This document shows, in pieces, positions 1 through 6,416 of a stretch of DNA of 6,416 nucleotides. This stretch comes from an uncultured Lachnospiraceae bacterium. GTDB lineage: Bacteria > Bacillota > Clostridia > Lachnospirales > Lachnospiraceae. The notes beneath the pieces are model-generated. The model saw only the letters and a program-made list of their open reading frames with translations, was not told the origin of the DNA and did no database searches. The stretch's first letter is position 1; each line of letters opens with the position of its first letter. Both the position numbers and the translations under genes were made by a program. The stretch is from assembly GCA_902803635.1 (NCBI GenBank), contig CADCQU010000252.1:1-6416 (forward strand), in the 5' to 3' direction.

Positions 1-196
1 CCTCCGCCGCTGCCAGCTCCGCCAGGCCGCCATGCTCCTTACGTGCAGCTCGCTGTGCGTTTCCGAGATTGCCGAGACCGTAGGCATCCCGGAGTGCGCC
101 TACTTCGTGCGGCTCTTTAAGAAGGAATTCGGAGAAACCCCCGGATTGTTCCGCAAGAACACATACTGGGGGAGGCGGAAGACGGAGGAGGAGTAG
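1..196 (+). CDS. AraC-family transcriptional regulator, C-terminal fragment (5' end outside window)
   Basis: The frame read from position 2 gives 64 residues ending at a TAG stop (194-196). The visible part is the second half of an AraC/XylS DNA-binding domain: a helix RLRQAAMLL, the turn region VSEIAETVGIPE, then the recognition-helix segment YFVRLFKKEFGETPGLFRK. The spacing 'IAxxVGIxxxxYFxRxFKKxFGxTPxxFR' is the family signature of the second helix-turn-helix. The tail RRKTEEE after it is short and charged, as usual for these proteins. AraC-type proteins are usually one- or two-domain activators with an N-terminal ligand or sensor domain, or the output half of a two-component regulator; that part is missing here, so the inducer cannot be named. 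It is read towards the helicase but is separated from it by 517 bases, so the two are probably not co-transcribed. Whether it controls the GH32 gene 4.4 kb downstream cannot be judged. Confidence 0.9.
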   Translation, partial: LRRCQLRQAAMLLTCSSLCVSEIAETVGIPECAYFVRLFKKEFGETPGLFRKNTYWGRRKTEEE

Positions 197-256
197 ACTA
201 CGAAGGCTGGAAAGATCGCCGCTCCACCTGCCGCTCCCTCAGGGGAGAAAAGTAAC

Positions 257-555
257 CTGAAAGCTTTTCTGGCACGGCAGAAATCAGCCGCAATGCCTGG
301 TTATGAGGGTTTGTGGCTGACTGGAAGCTTTCCTGCCGCAGCAGAAATCAGCCGCAATGCCTAGTTATGAGGGTTTGTGGCTGACTGGAAGCTTTCCTGA
401 CACTGCAGAAATCAGCCGCAATGCCTGGTTATGAGGGTTTGTGGCTGACTGGAAGCTTCCCTGGCACGGCAGAAATCAGCCGCAATGCCTGGTTATGAGG
501 GTTTGTGGCTGACTGAAAGCTTTCCTGCCACTGCAGAAATCAGCCGCAATGCCTG
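257..555. repeat. 64-bp tandem repeat array, about 4.7 copies, hairpin-forming
   Basis: Copies begin at 257, 321, 385, 449 and 513, exactly 64 bases apart. The fifth matches for about 43 bases and then diverges at 556. Copies differ at few positions, mostly in the stretch after the AAGCTT core and before the shared CAGAAATCAGCCGCAATGCC. Each full copy holds an imperfect inverted repeat: AATCAGCCGCAA (346-357 in copy 2) pairs with TTGTGGCTGACT (375-386), giving 12 positions with one mismatch and one G-U pair around a 17-base loop. A second near-palindrome surrounds AAGCTT; copy 5 has the perfect GAAAGCTTTC. The period is not a multiple of three and all frames have stops, so it is not coding. 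There are no unique spacers, so it is not a CRISPR array. Function unknown; it could be a minisatellite, a cluster of REP-like elements or a structured transcript. Confidence 0.9.
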
Positions 556-578
556 ATTTTTGGAGTTTTGAGCTTAAG

Positions 579-645
579 GCAAGAAGGTGAGTAACGAAGG
601 GGATCTGAGCGGTAATGGCGGACAAATTACTTTCGCACCTCTTGC
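579..645. repeat. Weak inverted repeat upstream of the helicase promoter
   Basis: GCAAGAAGGTG (579-589) can pair with CACCTCTTGC (636-645) with a single-base bulge across a 46-base gap. It lies between the tandem array and the putative helicase promoter. The long loop makes it weak as an RNA hairpin; it could be a regulator site or chance. The rest of 556-655 shows nothing else I recognise. Confidence 0.25.
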
Positions 646-655
646 AAAGTTGGTA

Positions 656-684
656 ATGACATTTCTCTTCATATGTGGTAGGAT
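656..684 (+). promoter_or_regulatory. Putative sigma-A promoter of the helicase gene
   Basis: ATGACA (656-661, five of six matches to the -35 consensus) is followed by a 17-base spacer and TAGGAT (679-684, four of six matches to TATAAT). The spacer ends in TG plus one base (676-678), an extended -10 element. This would start transcription near 691 and leave a 5' leader of only about 23 bases, so there is no room for the long leader typical of some cold-shock genes. No better promoter was seen between 556 and 713. Confidence 0.5.
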
Positions 685-713
685 AGCGGAAACTAAGAAA
701 ACGAGGAAGAGAA

Positions 714-2852
<2,139 letters not shown>

Positions 2853-2864
2853 TGGCAAGCTCCA

Positions 2865-2916
2865 CTCGGATTCCGCGTACCGAAATGGCGGGGGTAATCC
2901 GAGAAGTATGCCCCGC
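2865..2916 (+). terminator. Candidate 3' hairpin(s) after the helicase gene; no U-tract
   Basis: CTCGGATT (2865-2872) and AATCCGAG (2896-2903) form a perfect 8-bp inverted repeat 12 bases after the helicase stop. CCGC (2873-2876) and GCGG (2888-2891) extend it across a 4-base bulge. A competing stem GCGGGG (2888-2893) / CCCCGC (2911-2916) shares bases with the first, so the two are mutually exclusive. No run of T follows either, so this is not a standard intrinsic terminator; it may stabilise the mRNA end or terminate weakly. Confidence 0.35.
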
Positions 2917-2949
2917 TGAGACGGAAAACAACCAGAAGACTTGAAAAAA

Positions 2950-2990
2950 ATGTTCCGATTCCGGCGAAACGTGCTATAATACGGGAACAT
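2950..2990 (+). promoter_or_regulatory. Extended -10 promoter of the aminotransferase gene, flanked by an inverted repeat
   Basis: TGCTATAAT (2972-2980) is a perfect extended -10 element. The -35 region is poor (TTCCGA at 2953-2958, 16-base spacing), which extended -10 promoters tolerate. Transcription would start near 2987, leaving a leader of about 159 bases before the preferred start codon at 3146. ATGTTCC (2950-2956) and GGAACAT (2984-2990) form a perfect 7-bp inverted repeat around the promoter core, the kind of arrangement a repressor could use; no family is assigned. Confidence 0.65.
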
Positions 2991-3003
2991 AGAGCGGAAA
3001 AAC

Positions 3004-3010
3004 AGGGAGG
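3004..3010 (+). promoter_or_regulatory. Upstream ribosome binding site giving a possible alternative start at 3014
   Basis: AGGGAGG (3004-3010) is a near-ideal Shine-Dalgarno sequence but sits only three bases before the ATG at 3014, closer than usual. That ATG is in frame with the aminotransferase and would add 44 residues made from the leader repeats. The site may drive an N-terminally extended form, or be a remnant. Confidence 0.4.
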
Positions 3011-3013
3011 CAG

Positions 3014-3108
3014 ATGCTGCGGAAGTATTTGAAGGCTGTGGACGCATTTGTAATGCTGCGGAAGCACTTGAAGGTTGCGGAAGTATTTGAAGGCTGCTCG
3101 GGCATTTG
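3014..3108 (+). repeat. Imperfect repeats in the aminotransferase leader
   Basis: ATGCTGCGGAAGTATTTGAAGG begins at 3014 and recurs as ATGCTGCGGAAGCACTTGAAGG at 3053, a 39-base (13-codon) step. A third related copy runs from 3074. The first and third copies share a 35-bp unit (3016-3050 and 3074-3108): a common block, five variable bases, then GCATTTG. The repeats sit between promoter and preferred start codon. They are in frame as MLRKYLKAVDAFVMLRKHLK, but this sequence is not part of the aminotransferase family. Confidence 0.75.
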
Positions 3109-3132
3109 CCAAATTCTATGGAAAACCGATTC

Positions 3133-3138
3133 GGAGGG
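3133..3138 (+). promoter_or_regulatory. Ribosome binding site deciding the aminotransferase start at 3146
   Basis: GGAGGG (3133-3138) is spaced seven bases from the ATG at 3146. The protein from this start lines up with the normal N-terminus of AlaA-type aminotransferases. Confidence 0.8.
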
Positions 3139-3145
3139 TGAGGCT

Positions 3146-4363
3146 ATGAAGGAGTTTAATAAGTCTAAGAAACTGGATAATGTCTTGTATGATGTCCGCG
3201 GGCCGGTCGTCGAGGAAGCCGACCGCATGATTTCCCAGGGCATAGAAGTCCTGAAGCTCAATATCGGGAATCCCGCGCCCTTTGGCTTCCTTGCACCGGA
3301 GGAGGTCATCCAGGATATGGCGATGAACCTCCGCGACTCGGAAGGGTACTCCAACTCCAAGGGCATTTGGTCGGCGCGGAAGGCTATCATGCAGTACGCG
3401 CAGAACCTTGAGATTCCGAATGTTACGATGGACGACATTTATACGGGAAATGGCGTCTCCGAGTTGATCAACCTCTGCATGTCGGCCCTTCTGGACGACG
3501 GCGACGAGATCCTGATCCCGGCGCCGGACTACCCGCTTTGGACGGCCTGCGCGACGCTGGCCGGCGGCAAGGTCGTCCACTACCTTTGCGACGAGGAGTC
3601 GGAGTGGAACCCGGATCTGCAGGATATCGAGCGGAAGGTCAATGACCGCACGAAGGCCATCGTCATTATCAACCCGAACAACCCGACCGGCGCGGTCTAC
3701 CCGAAGGACATCCTGGAGGGAATCGTGAAGATCGCGAGGGAGCACGGCCTCATCATCTTCGCGGATGAGATTTACGACCGCCTGCTTATGGATGGCAACG
3801 TCCATACGCCGATTGCCTCACTCGCGCCGGACTGCTTCTGCGTGACCTTCTCCGGGCTTTCGAAGTCGCACATGATCGCGGGCTTCCGCGTGGGCTGGAT
3901 GATCCTCTCGGGCAATAAGGACATCGCGAAGGACTATATCGAAGGTCTCAAGATGCTTTCTTCCATGCGGCTCTGCTCGAACGTGCCGGCGCAGTCCATC
4001 GTGCAGACAGCCCTCGGCGGCACCCAGTCGGTGAAGACCTACGTAAATGCCACCGGCCGCGTTACGAAGCAGCGTGATTTCATCGTGGACCGGATTAACT
4101 CGATTCCCGGTCTTAGCGTCGTGAAGCCGAAGGCGGCCTTCTACTGCTTCCCGAAGCTTGACGTCGAAAGATTCAACATTCACGACGACATGCAATTTGC
4201 CTATGACTTATTAAGGAAGGAACACGTGCTGCTCGTCCAGGGCACCGGCTTCAACTGGCCGAACCCCGACCACTTCCGCATTGTGTATTTGCCGAGAAGG
4301 GCCATCCTCGGCGAGGCCATGGACAAGATGGAGCATTTCCTGTCCACGTACTGGCAGTCGTGA
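3146..4363 (+). CDS. alaA: PLP-dependent alanine/glutamate-pyruvate aminotransferase, AlaA type
   Basis: 405 aa from the ATG at 3146; E. coli AlaA, recalled from memory, has the same length and begins similarly (KSxKLDNVxYDxRGP). It should interconvert pyruvate plus glutamate with alanine plus 2-oxoglutarate using pyridoxal phosphate in the cytoplasm. It is a fold-type I, class I/II aminotransferase. Visible landmarks: LNIGNPAPFGF (38-48), GNGVSELI (101-108), PAPDYPLW with the cofactor-stacking Tyr129 (125-132), NPNNPTG with Asn179 (176-182), FADEIYD with Asp207 and Tyr210 (205-211), the Schiff-base Lys240 in SGLSKSHMIAGFRVGW (236-251), and Arg378 in HFRIVYLP for the substrate carboxylate. 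An in-frame ATG at 3014 would give 449 aa, but the added 44 residues come from leader repeats and are not family sequence. It has its own promoter. Substrate preference between alanine and close relatives cannot be settled by eye. Confidence 0.93.
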   Translation: MKEFNKSKKLDNVLYDVRGPVVEEADRMISQGIEVLKLNIGNPAPFGFLAPEEVIQDMAMNLRDSEGYSNSKGIWSARKAIMQYAQNLEIPNVTMDDIYTGNGVSELINLCMSALLDDGDEILIPAPDYPLWTACATLAGGKVVHYLCDEESEWNPDLQDIERKVNDRTKAIVIINPNNPTGAVYPKDILEGIVKIAREHGLIIFADEIYDRLLMDGNVHTPIASLAPDCFCVTFSGLSKSHMIAGFRVGWMILSGNKDIAKDYIEGLKMLSSMRLCSNVPAQSIVQTALGGTQSVKTYVNATGRVTKQRDFIVDRINSIPGLSVVKPKAAFYCFPKLDVERFNIHDDMQFAYDLLRKEHVLLVQGTGFNWPNPDHFRIVYLPRRAILGEAMDKMEHFLSTYWQS

Positions 4364-4380
4364 GAACAACAAATAAAAGG

Positions 4381-4442
4381 AAGGGCGGCGCCGTTCATGT
4401 GCCCTTGCACAGCTGCGGGCACTGCGCGATTCAATCGCCCTT
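4381..4442 (+). other. Nested hairpin element after the aminotransferase (candidate structured RNA)
   Basis: AAGGGCG (4381-4387) pairs with CGCCCTT (4436-4442). Inside it, GCGC (4388-4391) can pair with GCGC (4424-4427), and GTGCCC (4399-4404) with GGGCAC (4417-4422). Together these give one nested, GC-rich fold of about 62 bases starting 17 bases after the alaA stop. No T-run follows, so it is not a clear terminator. It could be a 3' mRNA structure or the first part of the GH32 leader. I do not recognise a known riboswitch class. Confidence 0.4.
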
Positions 4443-4448
4443 TGGGTA

Positions 4449-4520
4449 AATGCGCCTGCTTTGGATCTTTCATCGATCCCTCGAAGCGAAGCGAAGATGG
4501 TTCTTTCAGACAGGCGCATT
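4449..4520 (+). repeat. 72-bp element bounded by a perfect 10-bp inverted repeat
   Basis: AATGCGCCTG (4449-4458) and CAGGCGCATT (4511-4520) are exact reverse complements. The interior holds GGATC (4463-4467) / GATCC (4475-4479), CATC/GATG arms (4471-4474, 4496-4499), a GAAGC tandem run (about 4482-4495) and TCTTTCA twice (4466-4472, 4502-4508). The second TCTTTCA can instead pair with TGGAAGA (4528-4534), a possible alternative fold. It could be a leader RNA domain or a small palindromic insertion; it is not a tRNA. Confidence 0.5.
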
Positions 4521-4541
4521 AGGCCAGTGGAAGAGAGTAAT

Positions 4542-4572
4542 GGGAGGACATTTTGCTTGTCCTTCCTTTTTT
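4542..4572 (+). terminator. Intrinsic terminator just upstream of the GH32 gene (possible attenuator)
   Basis: GGGAGGACA (4542-4550) pairs with TGTCCTTCC (4558-4566), nine pairs with one G-U, around a 7-base loop. Six T residues follow directly (4567-4572). This is a clear Rho-independent terminator form. It ends about 31 bases before the GH32 start at 4604 and begins 178 bases after the alaA stop. No convincing promoter fits between it and the GH32 start, the best being a weak TAAGAT at 4574-4579. It may therefore control read-through into the GH32 gene as well as end alaA transcripts. Confidence 0.75.
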
Positions 4573-4603
4573 CTAAGATTTGTATTTGGAAAGGATGGCG
4601 GGG

Positions 4604-6232
4604 ATGGCGAGCGAGGCTCTGGAGCATGCACGAAGGTACGAGGAAGAAACGGAAAGACGGATTTGTCCGGAAGAACGGCCGGCTTTTCACCTCTCGCCCC
4701 GGGTCGGCTGGATGAACGACCCGAACGGTTTCTCCTTCTACCGCGGAGAGTACCATTTGTTTTACCAGTATCATCCCTACGGCTCCCACTGGGGGCCGAT
4801 GCATTGGGGGCACGCCGTAAGCCGCGACCTCCTGCGGTGGAGGCATTTGCCGGCGGCCCTGGCCCCGGACATGCCTTACGACAGGGACGGCTGCTTTTCA
4901 GGCAGCGCGGTGACCCTCCCGGACGGTCGGCAAATGCTGCTGTACACGGGGGTGAGCGGCGGCGTGCAGACGCAGTGCCTTGCCCTTGGAAACGGGCTTG
5001 ACTATGACAAATATCCGGAGAACCCCGTGCTGGATGCGCGGCAGCTTCCGGAGGGGGCGAGCCTGGTGGATTTCCGCGATCCGCGGATCTGGCGGGAGGC
5101 AAATGGCCTCTACTACGCGGTCGTCGCGAACTATTCGACCCTTCCTTCGCGAACAAAATGCGCGGGAGAAGGGGCGGATGCGCGGGACTTGGCGGGAAAT
5201 GTCCCCAAGATGGCGTCGGCGGCTGCGTGCGGCGTCTTGGGGAACGGATCAAAGGCGGCGTCGGCGGCTTCGCGGGGCTTTCTGGGGACCGGCCATATCC
5301 GCGAGGAAGAGGAGGGCGGGCAGATTCTTCTCTTTCGGAGCGAGGACGGCTTCCACTGGCAATTTGACCGGAAGCTTGCCGTGAACCACCATCGCCTGGG
5401 CAGGATGTGGGAGTGTCCGGATTTCTTCCCACTGGACGGCTGCCAGGTGCTTCTTGCGAGCACGACGGACATGCTTCCAAAAGGGCTGGAATACGCGGCC
5501 GGAAACGGGACGATCTGCCTTTTGGGAAAGATGGATGCGCGGACGGGCGAATTTTTGGTGGAGCGCGACCAGGCGATCGACTACGGCATCGACTTTTATG
5601 CCGCCCAGACCCTGCTTGCCCCTGACGGGCGGCGGCTCATGGTCGGCTGGATGCAGAACTGGGATACCTGCCGGTTCCATGCGCACGATCTTCCCTGGTT
5701 CGGGCAAATGACGCTGCCGCGGGAGCTTTCGGTGCGCGGGGGTCGTCTTTGCCAGCAGCCCGTCGGGGAGCTGCTGGCCTGCCGGCGGAACGGGATCATC
5801 TACGAGGATGTGGAGCTTGCGGACGGGGAGGTCTCTTTCTCGGGAATCGAGGGACGTGTCCTTGACCTGGAGGTGGAGCTGGACGTTCGCCGGCCGGAGC
5901 TTCTCCGGAAATTTACCGTGCAGCTTGCGAGGGATGACCGCTGCCACACAGACCTTATTTTCCGTCCCATGGAAAATGTCCTCGAGCTGGACCGCGAGTT
6001 TTCCGGCTTTCGCTTCGCGATGCCCCACGGAAGGCGGGCGAAGGTGGACGTGCCGGACGGCCGGCTAAGGCTCCGGATCATCCTGGACCGCTACAGCGTG
6101 GAGGTCTTTGCCGGGGATGGCGAGACGGTCCTTACGATGACAATTTACACCGACCCTTCCGCCGATCGCATCGCCTTTCTTGCGGACGGCCGGGCAACCT
6201 TCACCGTGCGGAAATACCGGCTGGAACTGTAA
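4604..6232 (+). CDS. GH32 sucrose-6-phosphate hydrolase / beta-fructofuranosidase, cytoplasmic, with Ala/Gly-rich insertion
   Basis: 542 aa from the ATG at 4604, chosen because AAGGATGG (4591-4598) lies five bases upstream and MASEALEHARRYEEE matches the usual short N-terminus. In-frame starts at 4580 (TTG) and 4595 lack a well-spaced site. It should cleave the fructosyl bond of sucrose 6-phosphate or sucrose; with no signal peptide, it likely acts on sugar imported and phosphorylated by a transporter not in this window. Five-bladed propeller landmarks: WMNDPNG (36-42) with nucleophile Asp39, the FxGS-type CFSGSA (97-102), FRDP (157-160) with Asp159 stabilising the transition state, and MWECPD (268-273) with acid/base Glu270. 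The C-terminal beta-sandwich ends with SVEVFAGDGETVLTMTIYT (498-516). Odd: residues about 178-237 replace a short loop with an Ala/Gly-rich, duplicated insert, frame intact. The symbols sacA or scrB would both be plausible, but I cannot separate sucrose-6-phosphate from sucrose or fructan use. Confidence 0.92.
   Translation: MASEALEHARRYEEETERRICPEERPAFHLSPRVGWMNDPNGFSFYRGEYHLFYQYHPYGSHWGPMHWGHAVSRDLLRWRHLPAALAPDMPYDRDGCFSGSAVTLPDGRQMLLYTGVSGGVQTQCLALGNGLDYDKYPENPVLDARQLPEGASLVDFRDPRIWREANGLYYAVVANYSTLPSRTKCAGEGADARDLAGNVPKMASAAACGVLGNGSKAASAASRGFLGTGHIREEEEGGQILLFRSEDGFHWQFDRKLAVNHHRLGRMWECPDFFPLDGCQVLLASTTDMLPKGLEYAAGNGTICLLGKMDARTGEFLVERDQAIDYGIDFYAAQTLLAPDGRRLMVGWMQNWDTCRFHAHDLPWFGQMTLPRELSVRGGRLCQQPVGELLACRRNGIIYEDVELADGEVSFSGIEGRVLDLEVELDVRRPELLRKFTVQLARDDRCHTDLIFRPMENVLELDREFSGFRFAMPHGRRAKVDVPDGRLRLRIILDRYSVEVFAGDGETVLTMTIYTDPSADRIAFLADGRATFTVRKYRLEL
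5210..5296 (+). repeat. 45-bp in-frame duplication inside the GH32 insertion
   Basis: GGCGTCGGCGGCT occurs at 5212 and again at 5257, 45 bases (15 codons) apart, within longer imperfect copies. The encoded units are KMASAAACGVLGNG and KAASAASRGFLGTG (residues about 202-231), with nine of 14 positions identical. A more diverged third unit (ADARDLAGNVPK, about 191-202) may precede them. The insert is Ala/Gly-rich and likely a flexible surface loop. Confidence 0.7.
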
Positions 6233-6309
6233 TGATGTTACGAATGAATACAAAAATTACGAAATGGGGGACGAAAAATGGAGACAACGGGATATGGTAT
6301 TAAATAGTG

Positions 6310-6327
6310 TTAAAAACATTAAAAACA
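6310..6327. repeat. Two adjacent 9-bp direct repeats upstream of the last gene
   Basis: TTAAAAACA occurs twice back to back (6310-6318 and 6319-6327), preceded by a related TTAAATAG (6300-6307). Short iterated motifs near the end of a mobile element may be recombinase binding sites, but AT-rich sequence also produces such repeats by chance. Confidence 0.5.
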
Positions 6328-6350
6328 AAGTGGAATAATAGATAAATATC

Positions 6351-6359
6351 TGGTATAAT
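6351..6359 (+). promoter_or_regulatory. Extended -10 promoter of the right-edge gene
   Basis: TGGTATAAT (6351-6359) is a perfect extended -10 (TGnTATAAT); the -35 region is weak (TGGAAT at 6331-6336 for a 17-base spacing). AGATA (6340-6344) and TATCT (6347-6351) form a small inverted repeat just upstream, a possible operator. Transcription would begin near 6366. ACCTC (6361-6365) can pair with GAGGT (6371-6375), overlapping the ribosome binding site, if the transcript begins early enough. Confidence 0.6.
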
Positions 6360-6382
6360 TACCTCGATAGGAGGTTGATGCC

Positions 6383-6416
6383 ATGCGTTCCAAAGAGGTT
6401 CTTAATCTTTTAAGGA
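6383..6416 (+). CDS. Start of a gene, possibly an IS607-type serine recombinase (3' end outside window)
   Basis: Eleven codons are visible, MRSKEVLNLLR, starting at an ATG eight bases after AGGAGG (6369-6374). An ATG at 6378 has a site too close and stops after 11 codons. The peptide fits the opening of a MerR-like helix-turn-helix, as found at the N-terminus of IS607-family serine recombinases (TnpA), many of which begin M(K/N)SKEVLxLL in Clostridia. That is family recall on very little sequence. A MerR-like regulator or another HTH protein is equally possible. The abrupt change to AT-rich sequence after 6232 supports a foreign origin. If IS607, a tnpB gene may follow outside the window. Confidence 0.45.
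   Translation, partial: MRSKEVLNLLR

Noticed and set aside
234..247. CTCCC/GGGAG hairpin after the AraC gene as a terminator
   Set aside because: The stem is only five pairs and is followed by A residues, not T, on the + strand; there is no T-run on the other strand side either.
257..555. CRISPR array
   Set aside because: The repeats are head-to-tail with no unique spacers, and no cas gene is nearby.
2941..2946. TTGAAA as the -35 of the alaA promoter
   Set aside because: It is 28 bases from TATAAT, too far for a sigma-A promoter; the extended -10 explains the promoter better.
4449..4520. tRNA gene (length of 72 bases and closing 7-bp-like stem GCGCCTG/CAGGCGC)
   Set aside because: No T-arm TTC(G/A)A with a matching stem, and no acceptable D-arm or anticodon arm can be drawn.
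4381..4572. SacT/LicT-type ribonucleic antiterminator target upstream of the sugar gene
   Set aside because: I could not find the characteristic RAT sequence overlapping the terminator, and no antiterminator gene is in the window.
4450..5001. Plus-strand open frame overlapping the GH32 start
   Set aside because: It runs in another frame through the terminator and the well-conserved GH32 N-terminus, and has no family resemblance.
6378..6413. ATG at 6378 as the start of the last gene
   Set aside because: It is only three bases from the Shine-Dalgarno and its frame stops at 6411-6413.

Overview
The window (about 60% GC for most of its length) carries five protein-coding genes or gene fragments, all on the + strand. 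In order: the 3' end of an AraC-family regulator, a DeaD/CsdA-type DEAD-box RNA helicase, an AlaA-type alanine/glutamate aminotransferase, a cytoplasmic GH32 sucrose(-6-phosphate) hydrolase, and the first codons of a gene that may belong to an IS607-like mobile element. Strong purine-rich Shine-Dalgarno sites, extended -10 promoters (TGnTATAAT) and the sequence style of the GH32 and aminotransferase point to a GC-rich member of the Bacillota, probably Clostridia/Lachnospiraceae. This is inference from sequence style; no marker gene fixes the taxon.

Layout. Positions 1-196 are the C-terminal helix-turn-helix of an AraC-type activator. Positions 197-713 are a gene-free spacer dominated by a 64-bp tandem repeat (about 4.7 copies, 257-555), each full copy able to form a hairpin. 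It is followed by a plausible helicase promoter (656-684). The helicase (714-2852) has a complete set of motifs, an unusual acidic N-terminal extension made of three 48-bp repeats, the DeaD-type dimerisation region, a repetitive RG-rich linker and a DbpA-type RNA-binding domain. The spacer 2853-3145 holds a hairpin region, a strong extended -10 promoter inside an inverted repeat, and a leader with imperfect repeats. The aminotransferase most likely starts at 3146 (405 aa).

Positions 4364-4603 look like structured RNA: two nested or inverted-repeat elements and then a textbook intrinsic terminator that ends only about 31 bases before the chosen GH32 start. This suggests either termination after alaA or attenuation of GH32. 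The GH32 enzyme (4604-6232) has all three catalytic acidic residues but carries an Ala/Gly-rich, internally duplicated insertion of about 60 residues.

After 6232 the composition becomes sharply AT-rich. A promoter, a strong ribosome binding site and the peptide MRSKEVLNLLR appear before the window ends. This resembles the N-terminus of IS607-type serine recombinases, but only 11 codons are visible.

The genes do not form one obvious pathway: RNA remodelling, amino-acid metabolism and sucrose use sit side by side. The recurring theme is short tandem duplication: 64 bp in the first spacer, 48, 63 and 36 bp in the helicase, 39 bp in the alaA leader and 45 bp in the GH32 gene. I found no complete, previously undescribed defence or mobile system inside the window. 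The best leads are the hairpin repeat array, the GH32 leader and the truncated element at the right edge.
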